64,000 nt of DNA from Ricordea florida (taxonomy: Eukaryota > Cnidaria > Anthozoa > Corallimorpharia > Ricordeidae). The notes beneath the pieces were generated by a model that saw nothing but the letters and a program-made list of their open reading frames with translations, searched no databases and had not been told where the DNA came from. Location of the stretch: contig OX453272.1 in NCBI GenBank assembly GCA_949710005.1, positions 21,502,914 to 21,566,913 on the forward strand. Reading direction: 5' to 3'. This document shows, in pieces, positions 46,001 to 57,100 of the stretch; positions within the stretch are counted from its first letter, which is position 1, and each line of letters opens with the position of its first letter. A program made the translations under genes and the position numbers.

Positions 46001-49000
46001 ACATTTAGTGCAGCTGACAACTACTGGCCTGATCTTCATAAACTGCTAGAGGAACCAAACAATCCAACACCTGCTATACGGATAAAAGCTGTCATAAACC
46101 ATCCACATATCACAGACTCCCACTTCGTAGCAAGACTTGAAGAATTCAATAAACATTGGTTGGATCAAGTTTTGTACGCTGAATGGAAATGGCTTCGTTA
46201 TGAATGGCAAGCACGAGGAAGTATTCGTGCACATGGTTGTGCAAAGCTCAAGAATGACCCAGGACTCTGTGAACTTGTAAAGAAAGCTGCTCAAGGGTGG
46301 AAGCTTAAGCAAATATTGGACAGGCAACATGAAGAATCCAACTATCAAGACATGGTAAATGACTTCACACCAGCGATAGAAGCAGGAATTGAAGCCAAAG
46401 CAAGAGTTATTCAATATACAGACTGGCTTCTCACCACCATGAATGAGGCTCTTCCAGATGGAAATTGCGCAGTCCCAAACCCACATCCTTCCGCTATACC
46501 CATTCAAGAAACTGGAAATGAAAATGATGACTACCACTCTCTGGTTAATTCAGTGGAACGTCACACCAGGTGCAGTACAGCATATTGTTTACGTACCAAA
46601 CATGGACAACAACCACAGTGCCGATTCAATTACCCAAAGGATTGCACTGAACAGACCAGCATTGACTTTGAGCTAATTGTTAAGGGAGATAATGGTGGAC
46701 AAGATGAACTGACAGTGCAGCAGATAACTGAGGCAAGAGTAAGAGCTTCACTTATCACCAAGAGGAATGATGACCGCATCAACTCACACAATCGCTTAAT
46801 GCTTCAGAACTGGAGAGCAAATGTGGATTTGCAAGCAATTGTTGACACTGACCAATGCATTCGCTATATGGCCAAGTACGCAACCAAAGGTGAGCCAAGA
46901 TCTCAACAGGCAACAGAGATTCTCCAATCTGCCATCAATAAGTTACGTCATACAGACAGTGCATCATCTGCTTTACGCCGAGCCATGATTCAGGTTGCAG
47001 GAGAACGTGACATTGGATCTCAGGAAACAGCCCATATGCTTCTTGGAAAACCTTTGTACAGTTGCACTTACAGCTTTCTCTGCATTTCTCTGGATGGAAG
47101 CCAAAGAGTACGTGGAAAACAAGGTGAAGAAGTAAACCACGGTGACAGTGCTTTGGATCCCTCATTGCGTGATCATTATGCATCAAGGGTTCAGTGGCGA
47201 GAACAAGTTCCTGGAATTATGCGGCTAAATCTACTCCAGTTTGCATCAGATTTTTATATTACAAAGGGAGACATAAGGAAACGTAAACAGGAGGTGATAA
47301 TCAGAAGCTTTCCAGTGTTTCCTCCTAATCCTTCTGGTAAGAATTATGGTAAGTACTGTAAATTTCAGCTGGTAAAGTACAAGCCATGGCATCAATCAGT
47401 GGACTCTGCCTGGGATGGACTTGAGGAAAGTGAAGTGTTCATTGAGTGCTATAAGAACTTCCTAAATTCTGAGACAGGACAGCAGTGTATACCAACATTT
47501 GCTCAGGAGCTTGAACAAGCAATGGTGCACCATGGGAACAGTGAAAATGATGGGGATGAAAACGATGGTGAGGATGATGAGAATATGATGCACCAACAGC
47601 AAGAGGAAGTTGAAGAATGGATGCTGCTTTGTAGGTTTAACCAAGACTTCAGTAATAGCACAGCAAATGATGATGCACCTGATTTTGACTGGACATCTGC
47701 CTCAAGAAATATGCCTCCGGACCTCCTTCGGGAATCAGAGAAGTGGATAGCAAAACAACGAAATGAAGTGAGAGAAGCTGCAAACATACAAGAAATGGAA
47801 AGGCAACCTGTGGATTTAACAGCACTGAACCACAGACAAAATCTTGCATACAGCATTGTTCAGCAACACAAAAGACGCCTAAATGAAAACGTACCTACAG
47901 AACCTCTTCACATGATTATCACAGGAACTGCTGGAACAGGAAAGTCATTTCTAATTAATGCATTGGCTCATCTTCTGGGAGATCAGTGTATTCTCACAGG
48001 AACAACTGGAATTGCTGGTTTCAACGTTGCTGGAAGCACTCTTCACTCTACCTTTCAACTACCAGTACGCACTCTAAACAAAACAGATTTGCAAGGAGCA
48101 GCCTTACAACGTCTACAACTCAGATTACAGGGTAAACATTATCTCATTATAGATGAATTCTCAATGCTTGGACAGAGAACTTTGGCATGGGTTGACAAGC
48201 GTCTACGTCAAGCCTCAGGAAAACTCAACACACCTTTAGGAGGATACTCAGTAATCCTTTTTGGTGACTTTGCACAGTTACCACCTGTAGGAGATAGACC
48301 ACTTTATTCACCACCAGAAGCTACTGTGTTAGCACAACAAGGCTATTCAGTTTATACTCTATTTGAAAATGTGGTTGTATTGAATGAAAATGTTCGACAG
48401 AATGGAAATGACCCTGAAGCAGAGGAATTTAGAGAACTACTATTGAGGATCAGAGATGGAATAGTAACAGAAGAAGACTGGCACAAACTTCAAGAAAGAG
48501 CACCACAAAATGTAAACATGGAACATTTCAAAGATGCGATACGACTGTTCTACGATAAGGAAAATGTTGCAAGGTACAACTATGAGAAGCTGTGCAGACT
48601 TGGCAGTCCTTTTGCAAGAATATCAGCAGTTCACTCAGGTATAGGAGCCAGTGCTGCAAAGTCTGATGATGCAGGTGGACTGCAGTCTGAAGTGTTCCTT
48701 TCTCGAGGTGCAACTGTCATGCTCACTTCTAACCTTTGGCAAGAAGTTGGACTGTGCAATGGGACAGTTGGCACAGTTCAGGAACTCCTGTTTCACTCAG
48801 ATAAACCACCACCATGCTTACCCATAGCTGTACTTGTACACTTTCCCCACTACAGAGGTCCAGCCTTTATACATGATGACCCCCTTTCTATGAGAAACCA
48901 TACTTCTATTAAATTTGTCTTCTGCAGTTTTTACAATTGAAATTTTCATATATTCAAAATCATATACTATTCTCTGGTTGGGTGGGGATATTTTGACTAT

Positions 49001-50048
49001 TTCTGTAACAGCACAATTAAACTTTCCTCTGGTGTATACTGTTGACTACTTGATGTTCATTTCACATTAATTTTTTTAAAGCAATATGTAGTGTAGCCAT
49101 GTTTTTCAGCATGTGAACATTTAAATAACTCTTTCTTACACTGGTTTTATGATATGTTCTAAAAATAGCACAACAACCTACTATTTAGTGGGCACTCACT
49201 ATTACCAAACCTTTATTCAGTCTTTGTACAACTCAATTCTTTCCTCCTCCTCCTTTCCCCCCCCCCCCCTCCCAATTTTTTTTTAATGTTATGACATTGG
49301 ATCTCACACTTCTGTTGATATGGCATCAATTTTGGGGAAAGAGGAATCTTCTATCTATCACAAGGGGCACCAATGTAACTAAAGAGAGTACATGCACTAT
49401 TCATTATGTTCTCAATTCTGGTTTCCTAGGAATGAATTAAATAATGACTGCAGTAGACAAAATACCTAGGTAATCAGACGATTCTTATTACAATGAATCT
49501 CATGCACATGATGATAACAATAGAATATAAAAAAAAACAATAGGAGCATTCAACTCATCCTCGGTGTAATTAGAACCTATTGCGTTTAAAAGTGATGTAC
49601 AACAAAGCAACAGAGACTAAGAAAATAAAACAAAAAAAAACACAGGTTTTTACACCGTGGTAAACACAAGAATTCATATAAATTCTTCAAGACTTCACCT
49701 GCAAAAGATTTACAATCATTTTCAATTTCTGGTAAGTGAATATTAATTCTTATCGTGATACTTCGTCGACTCTGTATTCCGGGTAAGGACAATAAATAAA
49801 TTTAATTATATTCTCTCTGGTGCACTCTCAATAAGCACTGTGTTCAGCGGTATACTGATCATGTAATTTGCACCAGGTGTCACTAATTGAGTACCAAACA
49901 TGAAATAACGAATAAAATAATGGGGATTAGGCTGATAGCTAAAACCGTTGTGACTTTTTCAAAAACTAGCTTCGCGAGGTTTTGCGGGAGTCGTATTTCT
50001 AGTTCATATAAAAGTAATTGTCATTGGTGACATAGAAGCTGTCCGGGC
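40012..50048 (-). CDS. Paraoxonase-like gene, 3' part, interrupted by a Helitron
   Basis: Three minus-strand exons encode the C-terminal half of a PON/arylesterase six-bladed propeller: 50048-50004 plus 42886-42742 (one exon, split by the Helitron), 41657-41582, and 40335-40012 ending in TGA. Joined pieces read GPDSFYVTNDNYFYM, LHTDIIYYDGSKVIVAA, KFVYVGIGSTVNVF, VGSYVDNINVDPVKGDLWLA and GTVVAVYKDRMLVGSLF. These match the PON order (DSFY.TND.YF, NGI, VDNI.VDP..GDLW, TVASVY..L.IG). PON enzymes are calcium-dependent lactonases/esterases, often secreted. Exon phases join (190, 76 and 324 nt). The 5' exons are not in view. With the Helitron in the exon this allele should be non-functional. Confidence 0.85.
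41582..41657 (-). CDS. Paraoxonase-like internal exon (76 nt)
   Basis: Acceptor TTTCGTTTTAG, donor CAG|GTACCC. The coding piece FVYVGIGSTVNVFRSQKDHT completes the lysine codon begun in the preceding exon. It corresponds to the PON strand that usually reads KYVYVADv...v.VF.r....L. Confidence 0.75.
43070..43195 (+). promoter_or_regulatory. Promoter-like region of Helitron copy 1
   Basis: Two matches to the RFX X-box consensus GTNRCC-N(0-3)-RGYAAC: GTAACCTGGCAAC (43070-43082) and GTTACCTAGCAAC (43121-43133). Three ACCGGT-centred palindromes (ACCGGTTTGAACCGGTTAGA and ACCGGTT, 43148-43175) resemble Grainyhead sites. A TATAAATA box follows at 43188-43195. This order directly precedes the coding region and is repeated in copy 2. 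Confidence 0.55.
43214..48940 (+). pseudogene. Helitron2 Rep/Pif1 helicase gene, copy 1 (broken)
   Basis: Same product as the intact gene at 54190-60207, differing by a handful of residues (for example E/V and V/I changes). Codon 43 is TGA (43340-43342) where copy 2 has CGA, so translation from the normal start stops early. An open frame of 1787 codons remains from the ATG at 43577. Its C-terminus is cut after HDDPLS by a deletion joining CTTTCTAT to GAGAAACC with TAT shared at the junction, which removes helicase motif VI (MTIHKSQGQTL in copy 2). The remaining Rep, Walker A (GTAGTGKS, residues 1450-1457) and Walker B (IIDEFSML) are intact. Confidence 0.9.
43631..44665 (+). repeat. 69-bp coding tandem repeats (23-residue units), copy 1
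   Basis: Fifteen units of 23 codons, consensus ENTANRIQTESEDERQNRLR plus ILR. The middle nine are almost identical, while the outer ones diverge (QNVSERLHNETNEQRQQRLQ at the start, LNTNRALEMETDEQRSSRLE at the end). The R/E/Q/N/L content and the spacing of I/L residues predict long alpha helix. Confidence 0.9.
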
Positions 50049-50052
50049 CTGC

Positions 50053-50612
50053 GAAGAACAAAAACATTAACACATAGGTAGTATTATAACTATATGAAGA
50101 GCCAATCAATCTTTCAGGAGCCTCCCGCCCCTCACTTAAGTATCATTCTGTAGATTAAGGTTGAAACAGAGCCAGTAGCCTAAGGTTGCACGAATCGATT
50201 TACACAAGCCTTTTTAGCAGATTAGCTAAAGGTGTATCCCCGTAGTTTAAATCTTCCACTAATTTAAACTTGGATCGATCCGCATTTGGATAAAGTGAAA
50301 AAAAAAGTATTTACTAAAGTTTCGCTTTCACCTAGGATGTCTAAAATATATTCGACGTTTATTGATTTAACTGAATTCAAATCATGCCTAAATTTAGGTC
50401 CTAATCCACAGGGTACTTTATGTTATAACACCAAACGGGGATGAATAATCTTCATTAGCTATATAGTGCCAATTTCTACCGTCAAACCATTCAAGCCATT
50501 CTTTCGTTCCTAATTTCTTTATTCTAAACTAAGCTAAATCAGCTCCTGGATAATTTTGTTTAACATCTTCCCATAGTCCCATAATCTAGTGATTCAATGA
50601 TTATATTTTAAT
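50053..50612. other. PON intron start and AT-rich unknown coding remnant
   Basis: 50049-50060 is the splice acceptor region (TTGTTCTTCGCAG on the minus strand). Further on, the minus strand at 50574-50437 has MGLWEDVKQNYPGADLA, a stop, and then KLGTKEWLEWFDGRNWHYIA. I do not recognise this protein. A related MGLWEDLKF start occurs at 62019. See the separate entries for the paralogous pieces. Confidence 0.45.
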
Positions 50613-50823
50613 AGCGGGGCTCCAACGCGCGCTTCGCGCGCGTGGGACAGAGCCCCATGCTCATGGAATATGGTCAACCTCTCTTCTTTTGGTTGTCACG
50701 TGACTGACCGAGCGTATGTACGTACGTACGTACGCGTCTACAGATTGTACGGGTAGGGTAGGGGAGACTATTAAAAGGAAGGGAGGGGTATCTCAGGCGT
50801 GTCTTGGCAAATCCACATCTTTT

Positions 50824-51515
50824 AGCGGAGCTCCACAGCGGCTCGAAGAGCCGCAGAGCGGAGCCCCATAACTACCGTGCGAGGATAGAAATTGAGAAAA
50901 CCATGCGTTTGAGTTTTCATGGTCATCGTGGCTAGCGGCATGGCTCGCGGGCGCGTGCGCCTAGCGACGACGACGACGACGTTGCCCCAACATGGCGGCC
51001 ATAGTCATCCGGGAAAGAAACCGAAACGAGGCTTTGTTTTTTGCGCGCTTTTCGCGGCTTGCCGCGGCTACACAACCTACAGCCTACAGCAGTCTACAAT
51101 GTTTTGCTGAAGAAACGGATTATTCATAGCGGTTTTGGAGGAAAAATTTTCTTCCTACAAGTTTTCAAGCGTTTTTGGAGGGACATAAGCATAAAGCTGA
51201 GTTCTTCCTACAAGTTTTCAAGCATTTGTGGAGGAACATAAGCATAAAGTTGAGTGACTATTTTTCATTTGTTAAAGAGCTGCCTAGCTGCTTTTGGTGT
51301 TGCTATAAAACTATTATAATTTTGCTGACCAGGTAATGGTTCTTCCGTTGAGTCGCGAGCTAGATGTTTTTTTTTGACGATTTATTTCAGCTATCGAATC
51401 TTCTTTAAGTAGTTGCGTACACCAGGCGTATTTAATAACTTTAGTGACAGCATTTTCAATGTGTGAGGGTCTGTGTGAGGAGCTCCGCTTTTAAGCTTGC
51501 CTAAATCTATTTAAT
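50824..51515 (+). mobile_element. Short nested Helitron2-like element with local empty site
   Basis: 5' AGCGGAGCTCC followed by a hairpin (CAGCGGCTCGAAGAGCCGC); 3' GGAGCTCCGCT and a tail TTTAAGCTTGCCTAAATCTA. It separates CCACATCTTTT from ATATTGGACATTC. The inverted partner copy at 63880-63930 reads straight through this site (reverse complement CACATCTTTTATATTGGACA), a direct empty site. The interior has no convincing gene; the frame at 50919-51110 is probably chance. Confidence 0.8.
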
Positions 51516-51756
51516 ATATTGGACATTCACAATATGGTCAATTGACAGCTGTCAAAACGGGATAGCCACTGACCAGCATCACATGACCAAATTGTGGGCT
51601 CATGTGTTAACTCATCGAGTTCTGGTAGCCCGCGTGTTTTTGGCGGGAATTTGTGTTGACGACTGAAAAGAAATTTTCAGTTCATTGTCTTTTTGAGACA
51701 ATATTATTACTCTACACTGTGAAAGTTTTACTAAAGGATAAACGAAACAATTTCTA

Positions 51757-52389
51757 TTGCTATTGTCAACAAACAATAGCAGAGACAATATAATTTGCAG
51801 AACACAGGGTTCAGGTGAAGAGCAACGGGAAAGAGAGCGGAAGAGAGCAAGAATTAACTGGGGAAGAATGAGCGAAGTAGATCGCCAAAGAAGGCGAGCT
51901 CGGGAAAGAGAAAGGAGACGAAATTATAGCGAAGAACGCCGACAAGCAGAAAGAGTCCGGGCTCGAGAAAACTGACAAAACGTTAACGAAGAACGCCGAG
52001 AAGCGGAAAGACTCTGTGCTGTGGAAAACAGACAAAATTGTAGCGAAGAACGCCGAGAAGCGGAAAGACTCCGTGCTGTGGAAAACAGACAAAATTGTAG
52101 CGAAGAATGCCGAGAAGCGGAAAGACTCTGTGCTGTGGAAAACAGACAAAATTGTAGCGAAGAACGCCGAGAAGCGGAAAGATTCCGTGCTGTGGAAAAC
52201 AGACAAAATTGTAGCGAAGAATGCCGAGAAGCGGAAAGACTCTGTGCTGTGGAAAACAGACAAAATTTTAGCGGCGAAGAACGCCGAGAAGCGGAAAGAC
52301 TCCGTGCTGTGGAAAACAGACAAAATTGTAGCGAAGAACGCCGAGATACCCTGCTAAAAGCCATGCAAGAGAGAAACCTTGGCTCGTAG
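51757..52389 (+). pseudogene. Arg/Glu-rich repeat protein remnant of second family
   Basis: Starts MLLSTNNSRDNIICRTQGSG, runs through RERERKRARINWGRMSEVDR, then after a stop (51973) six to seven units of 57 bp encode ENRQNCSEERREAERLRAV-type 19-residue repeats, ending LLKAMQERNLGS at a stop. The build, a basic leader plus ER-rich helical repeats, parallels the N-terminus of the first-family Helitron protein but with a different unit length. No catalytic domain follows. Similar frames at 63113-63540 lie in the inverted partner. Confidence 0.6.
51970..52350. repeat. 57-bp tandem repeats
   Basis: Units such as AACAGACAAAATTGTAGCGA followed by AGAACGCCGAGAAGCGGAAA, period 57 bp, six to seven units with C/T changes at a few positions (AACGCC/AATGCC, CTCTGTG/CTCCGTG). 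One unit has a 3-bp expansion (AGCGGCGAAG). Confidence 0.9.
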
Positions 52390-54189
52390 GGTAAAGCAGA
52401 GAAGGTTTTTTGCTCATGATTATGAATTATAGGATTGAAGGAAACCCTGAAGTTCTTGAGTGCTTAATAATTTTACGATTTCATTTAATAATTCAATTTG
52501 GGTGGCATCCATAACTCAATTTAATTATAACATAACTAGAAATACGACTCCCGCAAAACCTCGCGAAGCTAGTTTTTGAAGAAGTCACAACGGTTTTAGC
52601 TATCAGCCTAATCCCCATTATTTTATTCGTTATTTCATGTTTGGTACTCAATTAGTGACACCTGGTGCAAATTACATGATCAGTATACCGCTGAACACAG
52701 TGCTTATTGAGAGTGCACCAGAGAGAATATAATTAAATTTATTTATTGTCCTTACCCGGAATACAGAGTCGATGAAGTATCACGATAAGAATTAATATTC
52801 ACTTACCAGAAATTGAAAATGATTGTAAATCTTTTGCAGGTGAAGTCTTGAAGAATTTATATGAATTCTTGTGTTTACCACGGTGTAAAAACCTGTGTTT
52901 TTTTTTGTTTTATTTTCTTAGTCCCTGTTGCTTTGTTGTACATCACTTTTAAACGCAATAGGTTCTAATTACACCGAGGATGAGTTGAATGCTCCTATTG
53001 TTTTTTTTTATATTCTATTGTTATCATCATGTGCATGAGATTCATTGTAATAAGAATCGTCTGATTACCTAGGTATTTTGTCTACTGCAGTCATTATTTA
53101 ATTCATTCCTAGGAAACCAGAATTGAGAACATAATGAATAGTGCATGTACTCTCTTTAGTTACATTGGTGCCCCTTGTGATAGATAGAAGATTCCTCTTT
53201 CCCCAAAATTGATGCCATATCAACAGAAGTGTGAGATCCAATGTCATAACATTAAAAAAAAATTGGGAGGAGGGGGGGGGGGGAAAGGAGGAGGAGGAAA
53301 GAATTGAGTTGTACAAAGACTGAATAAAGGTTTGGTAATAGTGAGTGCCCACTAAATAGTAGGTTGTTGTGCTATTTTTAGAACATATCATAAAACCAGT
53401 GTAAGAAAGAGTTATTTAAATGTTCACATGCTGAAAAACATGGCTACACTACATATTGCTTTAAAAAAATTAATGTGAAATGAACATCAAGTAGTCAACA
53501 GTATACACCAGAGGAAAGTTTAATTGTGCTGTTACAGAAATAGTCAAAATATCCCCACCCAACCAGAGAATAGTATATGATTTTGAATATATGAAAATTT
53601 CAATTGTAAAAACTGCAGAAGACAAATTTAATAGAAGTATGGTTTCTCATAAAAACAGTCATTGCAGCTTGAAGTTGTCACAACAAACTATAATGCCAAA
53701 ATGTCAATCGCACAAAACATTACTGTAACCAATGATATACAGTAACGATCAGAAGCACTACTCAGATTTTTGTAATAAGAAATGCTTTATTTTCCAATAA
53801 ATGAAACTACTATTAACAGTATTATACAAACAGTGCTTGTAAAATTTGCAATGTGTTCATTGCCAACTCTACACTGGAAATCTCTTCATAATGGAAATGT
53901 CATGTATTCATTATCTGGAAAATATCAAATTGGTATTTTTTTATATTATGAAATATACTTAAGATCAAAATGTAGCTCGTAACTCTGCCAACTGACTTAA
54001 AACAAATTGATTTCAAGAGAAGAACTGCTCATTTATAGGGAGTGAGAGAGTTTGCAAAATACCTGTTATCCAAATTTGTTGTGATTTTTTTTACCACATT
54101 GTACTACTTTTAAGAGATTCCAACTTACCTGGATGATTACATGTAACAGCTGTCTTTACTGCTTGAAAATGATTAAGTTCATTAAAAAA

Positions 54190-57100
54190 TTAAAAGTGTT
54201 GGTAAATCCTGGATGTGTTGTCTGCTAAGTCAAGTAGTCTTTGTTCTTCTGTCAGTCGTTCTTGCAAACGCTTACACTTACCTATGCCCTGAAGTCTTTG
54301 GAATGGCATTGGCTGAATTACAGCATGCTGTAAAGACCGAACTCTTGATGTTGCAACAAAGGTACATCCAGCTGCTCTTTCTGATTTTCCAATGTCTATG
54401 ACTACTTTATTTAGTGTTTGTCCTTGTGACTTGTGAATAGTCATTGCATAGCTTAATCGAAGTGGCAATTGAAGGCGAGAAAGTTTCTTGTTGTCATCTT
54501 CCCATTCAAACCGGTGAGGTGGTACAGGTATAGAAAGGGGGTCATCATGTATAAAGGCTGGACCTCTGTAGTGGGGAAAGTGTACAAGTACAGCTATGGG
54601 TAAGCATGGTGGTGGTTTATCTGAGTGAAACAGGAGTTCCTGAACTGTGCCAACTGTCCCATTGCACAGTCCAACTTCTTGCCAAAGGTTAGAAGTGAGC
54701 ATGACAGTTGCACCTCGAGAAAGGAACACTTCAGACCGCAGTCCTCCTGCATCATCAGACTTTGCAGCACTGGCTCCTATACCTGAGTGAACTGCTGATA
54801 TTCTTGCAAAAGGACTGCCAAGTCTGCACAGCTTCTCATAGTTGTACCTTGCAACATTTTCCTTATCGTAGAACAGTCGTATCGCATCTTTGAAATGTTC
54901 CATGTTTACATTTTGTGGTGCTCTTTCTTGAAGTTTGTGCCAGTCTTCTTCTGTTACTATTCCATCTCTGATCCTCAATAGTAGTTCTCTAAATTCCTCT
55001 GCTTCAGGGTCATTTCCATTCTGTCGAACATTTTCATTCAATACAACCACATTTTCAAATAGAGTATAAACTGAATAGCCTTGTTGTGCTAACACAGTAG
55101 CTTCTGGTGGTGAATAAAGTGGTCTATCTCCTACAGGTGGTAACTGTGCAAAGTCACCAAAAAGGATTACTGAGTATCCTCCTAAAGGTGTGTTGAGTTT
55201 TCCTGAGGCTTGACGTAGACGCTTGTCAACCCATGCCAAAGTTCTCTGTCCAAGCATTGAGAATTCATCTATAATGAGATAATGTTTACCCTGTAATCTG
55301 AGTTGTAGACGTTGTAAGGCTGCTCCTTGCAAATCTGTTTTGTTTAGAGTGCGTACTGGTAGTTGAAAGGTAGAGTGAAGAGTGCTTCCAGCAATGTTGA
55401 AACCAGCAATTCCAGTTGTTCCTGTGAGAATACACTGATCTCCCAGAAGATGAGCCAATGCATTAATTAGAAATGACTTTCCTGTTCCAGCAGTTCCTGT
55501 GATAATCATGTGAAGAGGTTCTGTAGGTACGTTTTCATTTAGGCGTCTTTTGTGTTGCTGAACAATGCTGTATGCAAGATTTTGTCTGTGGTTCAGTGCT
55601 GTTAAATCCACAGGTTGCCTTTCCATTTCTTGTATGTTTGCAGCTTCTCTCACTTCATTTCGTTGTTTTGCTATCCACTTCTCTGATTCCCGAAGGAGGT
55701 CCGGAGGCATATTTCTTGAGGCAGATGTCCAGTCAAAATCAGGTGCATCATCATTTGCTGTGCTATTACTGAAGTCTTGGTTAAACCTACAAAGCAGCAT
55801 CCATTCTTCAACTTCCTCTTGCTGTTGGTGCATCATATTCTCATCATCCTCACCATCGTTTTCATCCCCATCATTTTCACTGTTCCCATGGTGCACCATT
55901 GCTTGTTCAAGCTCCTGAGCAAATGTTGGTATACACTGCTGTCCTGTCTCAGAATTTAGGAAGTTCTTATAGCACTCAATGAACACTTCACTTTCCTCAA
56001 GTCCATCCCAGGCAGAGTCCACTGATTGATGCCATGGCTTGTACTTTACCAGCTGAAATTTACAGTACTTACCATAATTCTTACCAGAAGGATTAGGAGG
56101 AAACACTGGAAAGCTTCTGATTATCACCTCCTGTTTACGTTTCCTTATGTCTCCCTTTGTAATATAAAAATCTGATGCAAACTGGAGTAGATTTAGCCGC
56201 ATAATTCCAGGAACTTGTTCTCGCCACTGAACCCTTGATGCATAATGATCACGCAATGAGGGATCCAAAGCACTGTCACCGTGGTTTACTTCTTCACCTT
56301 GTTTTCCACGTACTCTTTGGCTTCCATCCAGAGAAATGCAGAGAAAGCTGTAAGTGCAACTGTACAAAGGTTTTCCAAGAAGCATATGGGCTGTTTCCTG
56401 AGATCCAATGTCACGTTCTCCTGCAACCTGAATCATGGCTCGGCGTAAAGCAGATGATGCACTGTCTGTATGACGTAACTTATTGATGGCAGATTGGAGA
56501 ATCTCTGTTGCCTGTTGAGATCTTGGCTCACCTTTGGTTGCGTACTTGGCCATATAGCGAATGCATTGGTCAGTGTCAACAATTGCTTGCAAATCCACAT
56601 TTGCTCTCCAGTTCTGAAGCATTAAGCGATTGTGTGAGTTGATGCGGTCATCATTCCTCTTGGTGATAAGTGAAGCTCTTACTCTTGCCTCAGTTATCTG
56701 CTGCACTGTCAGTTCATCTTGTCCACCATTATCTCCCTTAACAATTAGCTCAAAGTCAATGCTGGTCTGTTCAGTGCAATCCTTTGGGTAATTGAATCGG
56801 CACTGTGGTTGTTGTCCATGTTTGGTACGTAAACAATATGCTGTACTGCACCTGGTGTGACGTTCCACTGAATTAACCAGAGAGTGGTAGTCATCATTTT
56901 CATTTCCAGTTTCTTGAATGGGTATAGCGGAAGGATGTGGGTTTGGGACTGCGCAATTTCCATCTGGAAGAGCCTCATTCATGGTGGTGAGAAGCCAGTC
57001 TGTATATTGAATAACTCTTGCTTTGGCTTCAATTCCTGCTTCTATCGCTGGTGTGAAGTCATTTACCATGTCTTGATAGTTGGATTCTTCATGTTGCCTG

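Larger units (their letters stand above)
42887..50003 (+). mobile_element. Helitron2 copy 1, inserted in a paraoxonase exon
   Basis: The element starts TCCTCGCGAAGCGAGG and ends CTAGT, with the asymmetrical inverted repeat CCTCGCGAAGC (42888-42898) matched by GCTTCGCGAGG (49969-49979), 24 bp from the 3' end. Removing 42887-50003 restores an uninterrupted PON exon, so the ends are exact to one T. It contains a TA tract, promoter-like region, Rep/helicase gene and a 1.1-kb noncoding 3' region. Compared with copy 2 it has a CGA-to-TGA stop at 43340 and lacks about 880 bp at 48889. Confidence 0.95.

Noticed and set aside
45279-47856. Many 60-160 codon frames antisense or out of frame to the Helitron genes (also 54700-58430)
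   Set aside because: Shadows of the large ORF; each occurs at the mirrored place in both copies because the copies are identical.
50919-51110. 63-codon frame with a Thr run
   Set aside because: Low-complexity ACG repeats in a non-autonomous element; no homology recognised.
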